This document shows, piece by piece, positions 15,388 to 23,221 of a stretch of DNA of 40,728 nt (position 1 is its first letter; every line of letters starts with the position of its first letter). The stretch is from Pontibacter aydingkolensis (GTDB lineage: Bacteria > Bacteroidota > Bacteroidia > Cytophagales > Hymenobacteraceae): positions 1-40,728 of the forward strand of contig NZ_JAHYXK010000028.1 of NCBI RefSeq assembly GCF_019443125.1, read 5' to 3'. The notes below the pieces were generated by a model. The model saw only the letters and a list, made by a program, of their open reading frames with translations. It did no database searches and was not told where the DNA came from. The position numbers and the translations under genes are program-made.

Positions 15388-16379
15388 TGGTTAATCTTTT
15401 TTAACCACTTTGTCTCAAAACCTATAAAGCCGTCGTTTTTCATTGCCACGTAATCGTAGCATAATTCGTTTAGTCTTTCTCTGTCAGAGGCCAGTTCCTC
15501 TACTGCTACCCAGTTGTTCCATTCCTGTGCCAGCGTCCAGTCTGGCTGTGCTACACAACTGTTGGGCAATCTGTAATGGTATGTTTTACGTGCTTTCACT
15601 TTGCCCATTCCTTTAAACTGATGTAAAAACTCAGGATGCAGGGCGGCAAAAATAGGATACATGTCCAGCGGACGGTTACGGTCAGGGTTGTAAGTGTGAT
15701 AATCCTGTATAAGCTGCTCCAACGTTGGCTGGTAATCAGGTCTTAAAATTAATTCAGCATAGTCGTTTGGGTACGGCCGGATAAAAGGGCTCAGTTTACG
15801 GGCCAGGTCAATGTCGCCTTCTTTTACCAGCCAGGGGTAAAGCAGCAGAAAGGCCCTCATGTATGCCAGTAGTGTGTCAAGGTGCGTATCAGGCGTTTCA
15901 ATGTTGATGTGTGTGCCAAAAGCATTTGTCGGAAATGAGTCGGTATCCTCTGCATGGTGCTGATACAGTGCCTCTCTTAGTTTCTCTAGTTGCCACAGCT
16001 CCGTGCAAGGCACTGGCGGGCAGGCAATTTCGTAAGGAAACAGTTTGCCGATAATGCTTTCAAGGGCCGTCTCCACTTCATCCTCAAGTGTGCCTTCTCC
16101 CAATTTTACATCCTCTATCCGAATGTTTAAGGATTCGAACGGTTTCTTGTAGAGTTTTTCCGTCAGTAAAGTCAGGTCAAATTCAATGGTAAAGTCTCCG
16201 AGTCTTGTGCCCACTACTTGTTGCCTGAACCTGTTTTCGCGCTGTACGCTACCGCCGTAGAGATGCTGTACCAACTGCACTGATTCCTCGATCCCCAGGT
16301 TGGCATACTCCAGCTCAAAACCTACAGTGCGTATTTTCCCATCTTCGTTGTAGAGTACCGGCGGTTGTTTGAATTGCAT
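15375..16379 (-). CDS. Amidoligase (COOH-NH2 ligase, glutamine-synthetase fold)
   Basis: A 334-residue protein of the Amidoligase_2 family, predicted to join a carboxylate to an amine with ATP hydrolysis. The GS-like motifs are VGFELEYANLG near the N-terminus (metal-binding Glu), FTIEFDLTLL, FGTHINIETP (His/Asn) and a basic KARKTYHYRLPNS region near residue 270. The ATG at 16379 is chosen over an upstream in-frame TTG at 16415. The coupled downstream gene is a gamma-glutamyl hydrolase-like GATase. Comparative genomics of this family (amidoligase with GAT-type partners) predicts unusual amide metabolites or peptide tags. The substrate is not evident. Confidence 0.87.
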   Translation of the reverse strand: MQFKQPPVLYNEDGKIRTVGFELEYANLGIEESVQLVQHLYGGSVQRENRFRQQVVGTRLGDFTIEFDLTLLTEKLYKKPFESLNIRIEDVKLGEGTLEDEVETALESIIGKLFPYEIACPPVPCTELWQLEKLREALYQHHAEDTDSFPTNAFGTHINIETPDTHLDTLLAYMRAFLLLYPWLVKEGDIDLARKLSPFIRPYPNDYAELILRPDYQPTLEQLIQDYHTYNPDRNRPLDMYPIFAALHPEFLHQFKGMGKVKARKTYHYRLPNSCVAQPDWTLAQEWNNWVAVEELASDRERLNELCYDYVAMKNDGFIGFETKWLKKINQWLS

Positions 16380-16505
16380 ATAATTTTGTAGCTGATGCTT
16401 CTCTAAAAACGTCAAATTCAGGAAACCGTTTTGCTTGTGTTTTTGAAGCGATTAAACCTCAAGCATAGCAACCGGGTACAACAAACAAATTATACTTTGT
16501 TGCAC

Positions 16506-18200
16506 ATGGCCCTACTCAAGAAAATTTCTTTAGTATTCTTCTTTATAAGTTTTATTGGTTGTACCAACCGAAGCCTTACGGAGCGCGGGCTTATTACGGA
16601 AAATGCTATGGTGGTTTCAGCGCATCCATTGGCTTCTGAGGTAGGTGCAGCTATATTAAAGCGGGGAGGCAACGCCATAGATGCTGCTGTTGCTGTTCAG
16701 TTTGCTTTGGCTGTTATATACCCGGATGCAGGAAACATAGGTGGTGGCGGTTTTCTGGTGCTACGGCAGCAGAATGGCAACTTAGCTGCCCTGGATTACC
16801 GCGAAAAAGCACCAGCGGCTGCACACCGGGATATGTTCCTGAATGAGGCTGGCGAGGTAATAAAAAACCTGAGTTTTAAGGGACATTTAGCTGCAGGTGT
16901 GCCCGGTACTGTAGACGGCATGGTGCAGGCACATGATAAGTATGGCAGTTTACCCTGGCCTCGGCTTGTACAGCCAGCAATAGACCTGGCAGCCAAAGGC
17001 TTTCCGCTAACTGAGAAAGAGGCTGAGAAGCTGAATGAGCAACGGCAGGATTTTATAAAGTATAGCACAATTAAACCTGATTTTATACTTCGGGATAAAT
17101 GGCGTCCAGGAGATACACTGCGCCTCCCGGATTTAGCCCGTACTTTACAGCGGATCAGGGATAAGGGAAGAGCCGGATTTTATGAAGGTGCTACGGCAGA
17201 CCTGATAGCGGAAGAAATGAATAGAGGCGAAGGTATGATTACAGCAGAAGACCTTGCCGGCTACCGCGCTGTGTGGCGAACACCCCTTACCGCCTATGCT
17301 AATGACTACCGCATTATTTCTATGCCACCACCATCCAGCGGCGGTATTGCTCTTGTACAGCTGCTAACTTTAGCCGAAGATTTTCCGCTGGAGGAGTGGG
17401 GCTGGAATACAGCAGCTACAGCACACTTTATGATAGAGGCAGAGCGCAGAGTGTACGCCGACAGAGCCAAACACCTCGGAGATCCTGACTATTACGACGT
17501 GCCTGTAAAGGGACTGTTAGATGTAGATTACATCAAAAACAGGATGAAAGGATTTTCACCAAAGCAGGCAACTGATTCAGACGCTGTTTTAGCGGGCACA
17601 CCTGCTCCACCTGAAAGTCCTAATACTACTCACTATTCCATTGTAGACTCACAAGGCAACGCCGTTTCTGTTACTACCACTCTCAACAGCAGTTTTGGGT
17701 CTAAGGTATTTGTGGCTGGTGCCGGGTTTCTGCTAAACAACGAGATGGACGATTTTAGCGTGAAGCCCGGTTATCCTAACAGCTATGGGTTGATAGGTGG
17801 TGAAGCAAACGCCATTGCACCGGGCAAACGCATGCTTAGCTCCATGACGCCAACTATACTTGAGAAAGACGGAGAGCTGTTTATGGTAATAGGAAGTATG
17901 GGTGGCTCTACTATTATCACTACCGTTTACCAGATCATACTTAATGTAACTGAGCATGGCCATACTATGCAGGGTGCAATAAATGCAGGGCGATTTCACC
18001 ACCAATGGAAGCCGGATTGGGTGTTGACGGAGTGGGGCGCCCTGGGCGCAGATACAGGTCTGAAGCTATGGCTAAAGGGACATAAAATTGTGCCGAGAAC
18101 AGGCGGCATTGGCAGGGCAGCAGGGATACTTGTTTTACCAAACGGCAAGCTGGAAGGTGGCGCTGACCCCAGAGGCGACGATGCCGCGTCAGGGTTTTAA
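16506..18200 (+). CDS. ggt: Gamma-glutamyltransferase lipoprotein
   Basis: A 564-residue gamma-glutamyltranspeptidase proenzyme that transfers or hydrolyses gamma-glutamyl groups, for example from glutathione, outside the cytoplasm. The ATG at 16506 gives MALLKKISLVFFFISFIGCT, a lipoprotein signal with the lipobox Cys at residue 19. An upstream in-frame ATG (16431) would bury this signal. Family motifs are HPLASEVGAAILKRGGNAID near the N-terminus, the autoprocessing Thr in PNTTHYSIVD (start of the small subunit), and GSMGGSTIITTVYQIILN near the C-terminus. Length matches the family. It is divergent from the amidoligase operon, 126 bases away, so the three may share regulation. Confidence 0.93.
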   Translation: MALLKKISLVFFFISFIGCTNRSLTERGLITENAMVVSAHPLASEVGAAILKRGGNAIDAAVAVQFALAVIYPDAGNIGGGGFLVLRQQNGNLAALDYREKAPAAAHRDMFLNEAGEVIKNLSFKGHLAAGVPGTVDGMVQAHDKYGSLPWPRLVQPAIDLAAKGFPLTEKEAEKLNEQRQDFIKYSTIKPDFILRDKWRPGDTLRLPDLARTLQRIRDKGRAGFYEGATADLIAEEMNRGEGMITAEDLAGYRAVWRTPLTAYANDYRIISMPPPSSGGIALVQLLTLAEDFPLEEWGWNTAATAHFMIEAERRVYADRAKHLGDPDYYDVPVKGLLDVDYIKNRMKGFSPKQATDSDAVLAGTPAPPESPNTTHYSIVDSQGNAVSVTTTLNSSFGSKVFVAGAGFLLNNEMDDFSVKPGYPNSYGLIGGEANAIAPGKRMLSSMTPTILEKDGELFMVIGSMGGSTIITTVYQIILNVTEHGHTMQGAINAGRFHHQWKPDWVLTEWGALGADTGLKLWLKGHKIVPRTGGIGRAAGILVLPNGKLEGGADPRGDDAASGF

Positions 18201-18418
18201 GGTTAGCACACGGTGTTTGCCATGTTAAAACTTATCCGGTTTATCTTAAAAGAGATGGTGTCGCGTAGGTTATGTGCATTCAGGTTCGAGCCAAACCTTA
18301 TCTGTAGCAAACCACCCACTTTCAACTTTGTAAATCCTTTATACGTTTATCTGTTTATGTAAATATTTGTAAATCAGTTGTTTGAAAATCACATGAGGTA
18401 GCTTTAAATTATATTGAA

Positions 18419-18847
18419 ATGGATAGATTTCTGGGAAAGTATAATCCGCAATTATATGCCATACTTCGAATTGTAGCGGGTTTCTTGTTTGCTATGCACG
18501 GTACACAAAAGCTGTTTGGCTGGCCAGGTGGCGGCGATACTGGAGAACTGGCTTCTCTAATGGGTTTGGCTGGTATCATCGAGCTTGTTGGAGGGCTAAT
18601 GATTGCATTCGGGCTGCTTACCAGTTGGGCTGCTTTTATTGCGAGTGGCGAAATGGCAGTGGCATACTTCAAAGCACATGCGTCTGAAGCCTTATGGCCC
18701 ATCCTTAACGGGGGCGAACTTGCCGTGCTTTACTGTTTTTTGTTTCTATACATGGCTGCCAGAGGATCTGGTATCTGGAGTGTTGATGCGGCCATGGGCA
18801 GAGGAAACAGAGCCGGTGTTCCAGGAAATCGGAACTATACTCCCTGA
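18419..18847 (+). CDS. DoxX family membrane protein
   Basis: A 142-residue four-helix membrane protein. ILRIVAGFLFAMHGTQKLFG near the N-terminus is the DoxX signature, followed by GLAGIIELVGGLMIAFGLLT and two more hydrophobic segments. DoxX-type proteins occur in quinone/thiosulfate oxidation, in actinobacterial redox complexes and as stand-alone proteins of unknown role. The gene is alone and is followed by a strong terminator about 105 bases downstream. Confidence 0.92.
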   Translation: MDRFLGKYNPQLYAILRIVAGFLFAMHGTQKLFGWPGGGDTGELASLMGLAGIIELVGGLMIAFGLLTSWAAFIASGEMAVAYFKAHASEALWPILNGGELAVLYCFLFLYMAARGSGIWSVDAAMGRGNRAGVPGNRNYTP

Positions 18848-19225
18848 GTTACTACATCATGCAAAGTTACGAGCAGCAAGCACCTGCATTTATGACTTTA
18901 AAGAATTGAGGTACAATTAAGTATTTAATTACGACCACAACCTGTTATAAACCAATCAAAAGAGCCATAACTGAGAGATCCGTTATGGCTCTTTTGATTA
19001 AGCACAATGGCTAGTTTTTAACTACTATAGTTTAGTCGGCACTTTCCATATAAAACCAACCTTACGTAGCAAGTAGTAATATTAGCTGATTCAGTTCATC
19101 ACCTGTTTATTTCAGGTATTCTTATAAATGTTAAAAAAATAATATATAAATTCAGGTTGATATAATACAATTATATAATTATTACGTACAAGTATAAATT
19201 CTTCAACTTTTATACTTGGTTCACT
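18848..19225. other. 378-base intergenic region with terminator and AT-rich promoter segment
   Basis: No gene is seen. The first part ends in the 18-bp terminator stem at 18954-18999. The rest (19040-19225) is strongly AT-rich and carries two AAGTATA-type heptamers (about 19191 and 19210) just before the small gene at 19226. Confidence 0.55.
18954..18999. terminator. Strong terminator after the DoxX gene
   Basis: Perfect 18-bp arms AATCAAAAGAGCCATAAC (18954-18971) and its complement (18982-18999) around a 10-base loop. The stem's distal arm is T-rich (CTTTTGATT). It can work in both directions. Confidence 0.85.
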
Positions 19226-19486
19226 ATGAAATATGCGTTAATCCTACAATCAGAATTTCATCATCCTAACTTCTGGGTTTGCTTTGCCGTGGCCGAAACG
19301 CGTGAAAATTTGCAAAAAAACCTCTGCTACGACCCAACAGTTCAGTTGCTGCTGCATAAAGGATTCTACAAAGGCAACCCTATAGATGAGATAGAATTAC
19401 CTAGTTGCGCCTCCGGCAGTTTTGCGCATTTTATTGTATGTGAACTCGATGTACCCAAAGGTATTGCTCTTCGCTACGAACTGTAA
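19226..19486 (+). CDS. Small hypothetical protein
   Basis: An 86-residue soluble protein with no recognised domain, beginning MKYALILQSEFHHPNFWVCF. It has three Cys, several His and a rather acidic C-terminal half (VCELDVPKGIALRYEL). No signal peptide or membrane segment is present. The clean ATG, stop and AT-rich upstream region suggest a real gene, but nothing in the sequence tells its role. The DUF1059-like gene starts 97 bases downstream on the same strand. Confidence 0.6.
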   Translation: MKYALILQSEFHHPNFWVCFAVAETRENLQKNLCYDPTVQLLLHKGFYKGNPIDEIELPSCASGSFAHFIVCELDVPKGIALRYEL

Positions 19487-19583
19487 GAACTTGTAGTTGA
19501 AGGCGATTGGTAACAGCAAAAGCACGTGATGTAGGACGTGTACATACGGAAATCATTTATTAATCGATAAACTTAACTGACCT

Positions 19584-19763
19584 ATGAAAACCTTAAAATG
19601 CCGTGACGTTGGTTTTGACTGCAACGGCGATGTAAAGGCCAGAACTGAGCAGGAAGTGCTACAACAAGCTGCCAAAGATGCTCACGAAGTGCATGGCGTT
19701 ACTGTAACTCCTCAGATGGCGGAACAAATTAAAACCAGGATCAAAGACGACGGTGTAAACTAA
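19584..19763 (+). CDS. DUF1059 small predicted metal-binding protein
   Basis: A 59-residue protein starting MKTLKCRDVGFDCNGDVKA. The paired Cys (residues 6 and 13) and the downstream H-x2-H (AHEVHGV) are the conserved DUF1059 pattern, thought to bind a metal, and the closing region (TPQMAEQIKTRIKDDG) is also typical. The family occurs widely in bacteria and archaea, function unknown. It is short, intact and followed 36 bases later by a textbook terminator. Confidence 0.87.
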   Translation: MKTLKCRDVGFDCNGDVKARTEQEVLQQAAKDAHEVHGVTVTPQMAEQIKTRIKDDGVN

Positions 19764-19799
19764 GTTGTTTGTATCTGTGAAATCTATCGTTCACTGACC

Positions 19800-19828
19800 G
19801 GCGCAGGCTAAATGCCTGTGCCTTTTTT
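19800..19828 (+). terminator. Intrinsic terminator of the DUF1059 gene
   Basis: GGCGCAGGC (19800-19808) pairs with GCCTGTGCC (19814-19822), one G-T pair, 5-base loop, then six T (19823-19828). Confidence 0.88.
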
Positions 19829-19900
19829 GTCACTTTTAAGTTTATAGTATCGGGCTGGCGTGGTATTGGAACCTAAGTATCATAGTAACATAGGCTCAGC

Positions 19901-20662
19901 CTATTCCCATGAGTCGTAACCCTCATCAGTGAGGTCCTCTTGGTTATCTATTTCAGAGGCTGTAATTTCAGCGACAGCCAATAAACTTTCTGCCAGTTCC
20001 TGTTGCTTTTCGTCATAGATCAGTTCCCCGCGCAGCAGAAAGCGGTTTGCATCCAGTAGCACTTCATAAATAGGAGTATGGATGTGCTTTGGTATTTTGA
20101 ATAGACGGGGGTCATTTTTGGTAAAAGGGGTTGCTACTTTAGAGTTGTACAGGTAGGGGATAAGTGTTTTGGAACAGCTGATGGCGATGCGATTTATTTT
20201 ATGCTCCCCAAAGTATGACTGCAGTCTTTCGTTAATATTTTCGAAGAACTCTACTGTCTCACCCAGCCTTACCCTCGACCCGGCCCTGGACTTGCCTTTT
20301 GTTTTAAGGTATTTTATCTGGCTTTTTCCTTGCTTTTTCCGCACCATGTAGGAGCGAAATACCTTATGGTCCAGATTAACTCCATTCTCAAAATACCCTA
20401 TGGCGCAGTTACCGGATTGTATCAGCAGAATCACATAATTTATATTTTCCTGGTCAATCGCAGAGCAATTAGCCGGGTAGGTAAATGTGATCGGTAGCCG
20501 AAAGTATAGTTGCTCATTGCCTGCCTCATCATAAAGTATAAGCCTGTGCTTTTCTGGTTCGTATTCTGTTCTAAAAGCGAAATTTTGTATAGTACGAAGC
20601 AGGGCAGCTGTGCTTTCCTGTGGTAAAAGTCTGTTCATCAGAAGAGGTAAAAGTATAGCCAT
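19901..20662 (-). CDS. Bacterial VLRF1 (Vms1/ANKZF1-type) release factor / peptidyl-tRNA hydrolase
   Basis: A 253-residue protein with the core of the eukaryotic Vms1/ANKZF1 release-factor domain. Features are an RNase-H-like strand (INYVILLIQSGNCAIGYFEN, about 75-92), then YMVRKKQGKSQ (residues 105-115) with the GxxQ catalytic loop, SRAGSRVR (125-132), a helix (ETVEFFENINERL), and TPFTKNDPRLFKIP (178-191). In Vms1 this loop's Gln promotes cleavage of peptidyl-tRNA on stalled 60S subunits. Bacterial VLRF1 proteins are known from comparative genomics, but few are tested. Zinc-finger, ankyrin and p97-binding parts are absent. It starts 72 bases after the RskA gene on the same strand, so it may share the sigma-factor transcript. 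Confidence 0.85.
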   Translation of the reverse strand: MAILLPLLMNRLLPQESTAALLRTIQNFAFRTEYEPEKHRLILYDEAGNEQLYFRLPITFTYPANCSAIDQENINYVILLIQSGNCAIGYFENGVNLDHKVFRSYMVRKKQGKSQIKYLKTKGKSRAGSRVRLGETVEFFENINERLQSYFGEHKINRIAISCSKTLIPYLYNSKVATPFTKNDPRLFKIPKHIHTPIYEVLLDANRFLLRGELIYDEKQQELAESLLAVAEITASEIDNQEDLTDEGYDSWE

Positions 20663-20734
20663 GCTATTACTTATTGTAAGCGTGGCTGTCCTGTTGGCTA
20701 GGGAGCCGGTAAAACAGGTGAGTTAATTCTAAGT

Positions 20735-21574
20735 TTAAGCCTTTACTTTACCCATTACCATCAATTGCTCCAGCGTAGGATTAACGCTTCCGCCGGCAGG
20801 CTCCAGGGTAACGGCAAATGCCTGAGCAGATTTAATAGGTTTCATTTTCAGTAACCCGGCAGTTTTTTCTGCTTCAAGTGGAATCATGCCTGCATCTACA
20901 GGGTTTCCGTCATCCAGCGCCCACAATTGATACTGCATGCCTGCAGGTGCTACCGGTAGCTTAATTTCATCAATGTATACTTCTTGTTTCTGAGAGTTCC
21001 AGTACACAATCATGTTTGCACCAGGGTGTGCCGCCACACCCTCCAGCGTTACTGGCTGGTAAGACGGGTCACGTAAGATAGAGATAGCTTCTTGTAGTTG
21101 CTGTGTTCTGAGCGAAGTATTCTGTACGTTCTGTGCCATTAACTGCTCAGAGGCCGAAACAGCGGCCAGACGTTCTTCGGCCTGCTGCCATTTTGTGTAA
21201 AAGTTATAGCTGAGCATACCAGATATAAGAAACAGAACAATGCTGGCAGCAAACATCCATTTGTAAGGCGAAGCCTCTTCTGTATGAGGCGCAGAAAACG
21301 GAACTACATTGTTACCCTTTTCTGATGTAAACGTTTGTTCCGTTGGTGTTTCAGATTCTATCTGTGAAAGAATCCTGTTCTTAAGCGAAGGTCTCGGAGT
21401 AACAGCATGCAAAGCAGCATAAGACTCCATCGCAGCGCAAGCCTCATCTAAAGCTGCACGTATCTCAGGTGATGCTGCGGCACGCTGTTCCACCTCCATA
21501 CGCTCTGTCTGCGTTAGGCCGCCTGCTGCATAAAGCTCAAGCACTCCGGATGCCAAGTATTCTTCGTTAGACAC
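20735..21574 (-). CDS. RskA-type membrane anti-sigma factor
   Basis: A 279-residue anti-sigma factor. Residues 1-75 are an anti-sigma domain (EEYLASGVLELYAAGGLTQT, then VTPRPSLKNRILSQIE). A single membrane span follows at about 105-123 (WMFAASIVLFLISGMLSYNF), then a coiled-coil linker and an extracytoplasmic RskA domain (QYQLWALDDGNPVDAGMIPL, about 215-235). It holds the ECF sigma factor inactive until an envelope signal triggers proteolysis. The GTG start at 21574 overlaps the sigma gene by 8 bases, so the pair is coupled. Its N-terminal domain resembles that of the cupin anti-sigma factor at 39120. Confidence 0.92.
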   Translation of the reverse strand: MSNEEYLASGVLELYAAGGLTQTERMEVEQRAAASPEIRAALDEACAAMESYAALHAVTPRPSLKNRILSQIESETPTEQTFTSEKGNNVVPFSAPHTEEASPYKWMFAASIVLFLISGMLSYNFYTKWQQAEERLAAVSASEQLMAQNVQNTSLRTQQLQEAISILRDPSYQPVTLEGVAAHPGANMIVYWNSQKQEVYIDEIKLPVAPAGMQYQLWALDDGNPVDAGMIPLEAEKTAGLLKMKPIKSAQAFAVTLEPAGGSVNPTLEQLMVMGKVKA

Positions 21575-22121
21575 TTCCTTTAAATAATTTTGATAACATT
21601 TTAACCGCGCTGCGCGCCCTGGTTTTTACTGTACCCAATGGAATGTTGTATTCTTCAGAGATCTCACTTTGCGTTAGCCCTTCAAAGTACATCAAGTTGA
21701 TTATTTTTTGCTGATCAGGACTTAGTTTTTCGACTACCTCCCGCACACCGATATGATCGGGGTTGAAGGTATTGCTGGTAAACTCGGCTTGATTTGCAGG
21801 TGTTATGGAATCTGTAGATACTTTCATCCGGAATTCTTTGGAGCGTATCTTATCAATGGCAAGATTCCTGCAAATATTGATCATCCATGTAAATAGTCTA
21901 CCTTTCTGTGCATCATAGCTGTCAAAAGAGCGCCATATTTTTACGAAGGCCTCCTGCAGCACATCCTCAGCAATCTCCTCAGTTTTTACAATTTGCAGAA
22001 TAACGCCATACAGCGTTGCACTGTACATATCGTACAGCAACGATACTGCCGCATTATCTCTGGTGCGCAAACGGGCTACCAGGTCTTCTTCGCTAATTTT
22101 TTGTACCGTGTTATCTGACAA
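21567..22121 (-). CDS. ECF sigma-70 factor (SigK-like)
   Basis: A 184-residue ECF sigma factor. Region 2 includes EEIAEDVLQEAFVKIWRSFD and GRLFTWMINICRNLAIDKIR; region 4 has PDQQKIINLMYFEGLTQSEI and the DNA-binding helix IPLGTVKTRARSAV. The start is TTG: the frame opens directly at TTG-TCA-GAT and the next Met is 32 residues in. With RskA it forms a standard sigma/anti-sigma pair of the SigK-RskA type. Two ferritin-like proteins upstream on the same strand are plausible targets because such linkage is common, but a terminator lies between. Confidence 0.93.
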   Translation of the reverse strand: MSDNTVQKISEEDLVARLRTRDNAAVSLLYDMYSATLYGVILQIVKTEEIAEDVLQEAFVKIWRSFDSYDAQKGRLFTWMINICRNLAIDKIRSKEFRMKVSTDSITPANQAEFTSNTFNPDHIGVREVVEKLSPDQQKIINLMYFEGLTQSEISEEYNIPLGTVKTRARSAVKMLSKLFKGSV

Positions 22122-22164
22122 GGAGGTTCTACTGTTTAATAACTAACCCTTGGATAGGGTTCAT

Positions 22165-22172
22165 CAAAATTA
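22165..22172 (-). promoter_or_regulatory. Candidate -7 box of the sigma/anti-sigma operon
   Basis: Reverse-strand TAATTTTG matches TAnnTTTG, about 44 bases upstream of the sigma start, in an AT-rich region. No -33 TTTG at standard spacing was found. Confidence 0.35.
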
Positions 22173-22334
22173 ATTAATATTCCAGAATATTGTTAATTAA
22201 CTTCTAACCCAATAAAAGGTTTTATAAAAACAGTTTTACTGATGTATAGCCTAGACACTTTTAAATGCCTAAGGGTAACGGCTATTCTGAATCTACAGTA
22301 TTTGTGCGGCGGGCAAAATGGTATTTTAATTTAT

Positions 22335-22368
22335 TTATAAGAAGAGCTGAGAACAGCTCTTCTTATAA
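22335..22368 (-). terminator. Terminator of the ferritin-like gene pair
   Basis: Perfect 15-bp arms TTATAAGAAGAGCTG (22335-22349) and its complement (22354-22368) with a 4-base loop, about 40 bases after the second ferritin-like gene. The arm at the 3' side of the reverse-strand transcript is followed by ATAAATTAAA-type sequence rather than a long T-run, so efficiency is uncertain. Confidence 0.75.
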
Positions 22369-22407
22369 TTACCAGATAGTTTCTTTAAAAATTTTACCTG
22401 ATGTAAC

Positions 22408-23208
22408 TTATTCGAACAGCGACACGATCTGCGCCACCTGTTCTTTAGTTAGCGGCTCATCAAAGGCGGCAGTTGCAATGGCTGCTGAGTAACCGGCGCC
22501 TACAGTTTTAACATCGTTAATGCCTCCTTGCATTACGTTGTCTTCACCGGCGTAAACGGGTTGCGCTCCTGCAGGTACATTGCTGTTAGCACCTGCTCCT
22601 TCTATCCAGCCTTTAACACCACGCATTCGCCTTACATGTGCAGCGTGGCGTGCCTCAACTGAGTGTATTTGCAGTGCAACCGTAAGCACCGTGTCGTTAT
22701 TTATCAGGTTGGCTGCCTGGCCCTTGTAGGCTCTCACACCAGTATCCTCAAATGCCTGTGCCAACGTCAGGAAGGTCTGATAACTCGTGTTCCAGTCTGG
22801 GAAGTTCTTGCCAAAATTAAAGGTTGGCTCGCTGATCGGTGTGCCGTTCAGGCTTGTTATCGTGGTTCGTAAAAGGTTTACGTGCTGCGCCTCATGTTCC
22901 TGTATTTTCTGTATGGCTGCTCTGGCAGCACTATCAGTTATAAGCCCTGATGCGGCAAGGCCCTGCGTATAAAAATTACGCTCCAGATACTCCAGTTTAA
23001 GCGCGAAGTTAAGCACATCCAGCACCATATTGCTGCTTTGCCCATAGGCTTTCTGAAAAACCGAGCCAAGTGCAAACGGTATTGCCGCAAGGGCAGTTTT
23101 TTTACCTATGCTGCCCATGTTCTTAAATACTTTTCTTCTTGAGTCCAGTCGGCCGTACACCTCCGGATCAAATTTTTCGATGTCCTCTATTATCTTAAAT
23201 ATGTTCAT
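22408..23208 (-). CDS. Ferritin-like domain protein (second gene of pair)
   Basis: A 266-residue protein of the Ferritin_2 (PF13668) type. After a hydrophobic stretch (GKKTALAAIPFALGSVFQKA, about 35-54) that may be a signal or twin-arginine-like leader, the four-helix bundle carries LEYLERNFY, EHEAQHVNLL, AFEDTGVRAY and EARHAAHVRR, the ExxH-type ligands of a non-haem di-iron site. Oxidase or iron-storage activity is unproven for these exported proteins. A GGAGACC sequence 8 bases before the ATG is a good ribosome binding site. The preceding gene ends 13 bases upstream, so the two form an operon. Confidence 0.9.
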   Translation of the reverse strand: MNIFKIIEDIEKFDPEVYGRLDSRRKVFKNMGSIGKKTALAAIPFALGSVFQKAYGQSSNMVLDVLNFALKLEYLERNFYTQGLAASGLITDSAARAAIQKIQEHEAQHVNLLRTTITSLNGTPISEPTFNFGKNFPDWNTSYQTFLTLAQAFEDTGVRAYKGQAANLINNDTVLTVALQIHSVEARHAAHVRRMRGVKGWIEGAGANSNVPAGAQPVYAGEDNVMQGGINDVKTVGAGYSAAIATAAFDEPLTKEQVAQIVSLFE

Positions 23209-23221
23209 GATGATGGTCTCC

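Noticed and set aside
16491..16499. TATACTTTG before ggt as a -7 promoter box
   Set aside because: It has three bases between TA and TTTG instead of two; it is better explained as one of the AAGTATA-type heptamers.
14482..18200. Complete biosynthetic cluster for a natural product
   Set aside because: Only an amidoligase, a hydrolase and a gamma-glutamyltransferase are present. No carrier, tailoring or export genes are adjacent.
18260..18310. A GGTTCGAGCC word resembling a tRNA T-loop near 18282
   Set aside because: No T-stem, anticodon arm or acceptor stem can be formed around it, and the spacing does not fit a tRNA.
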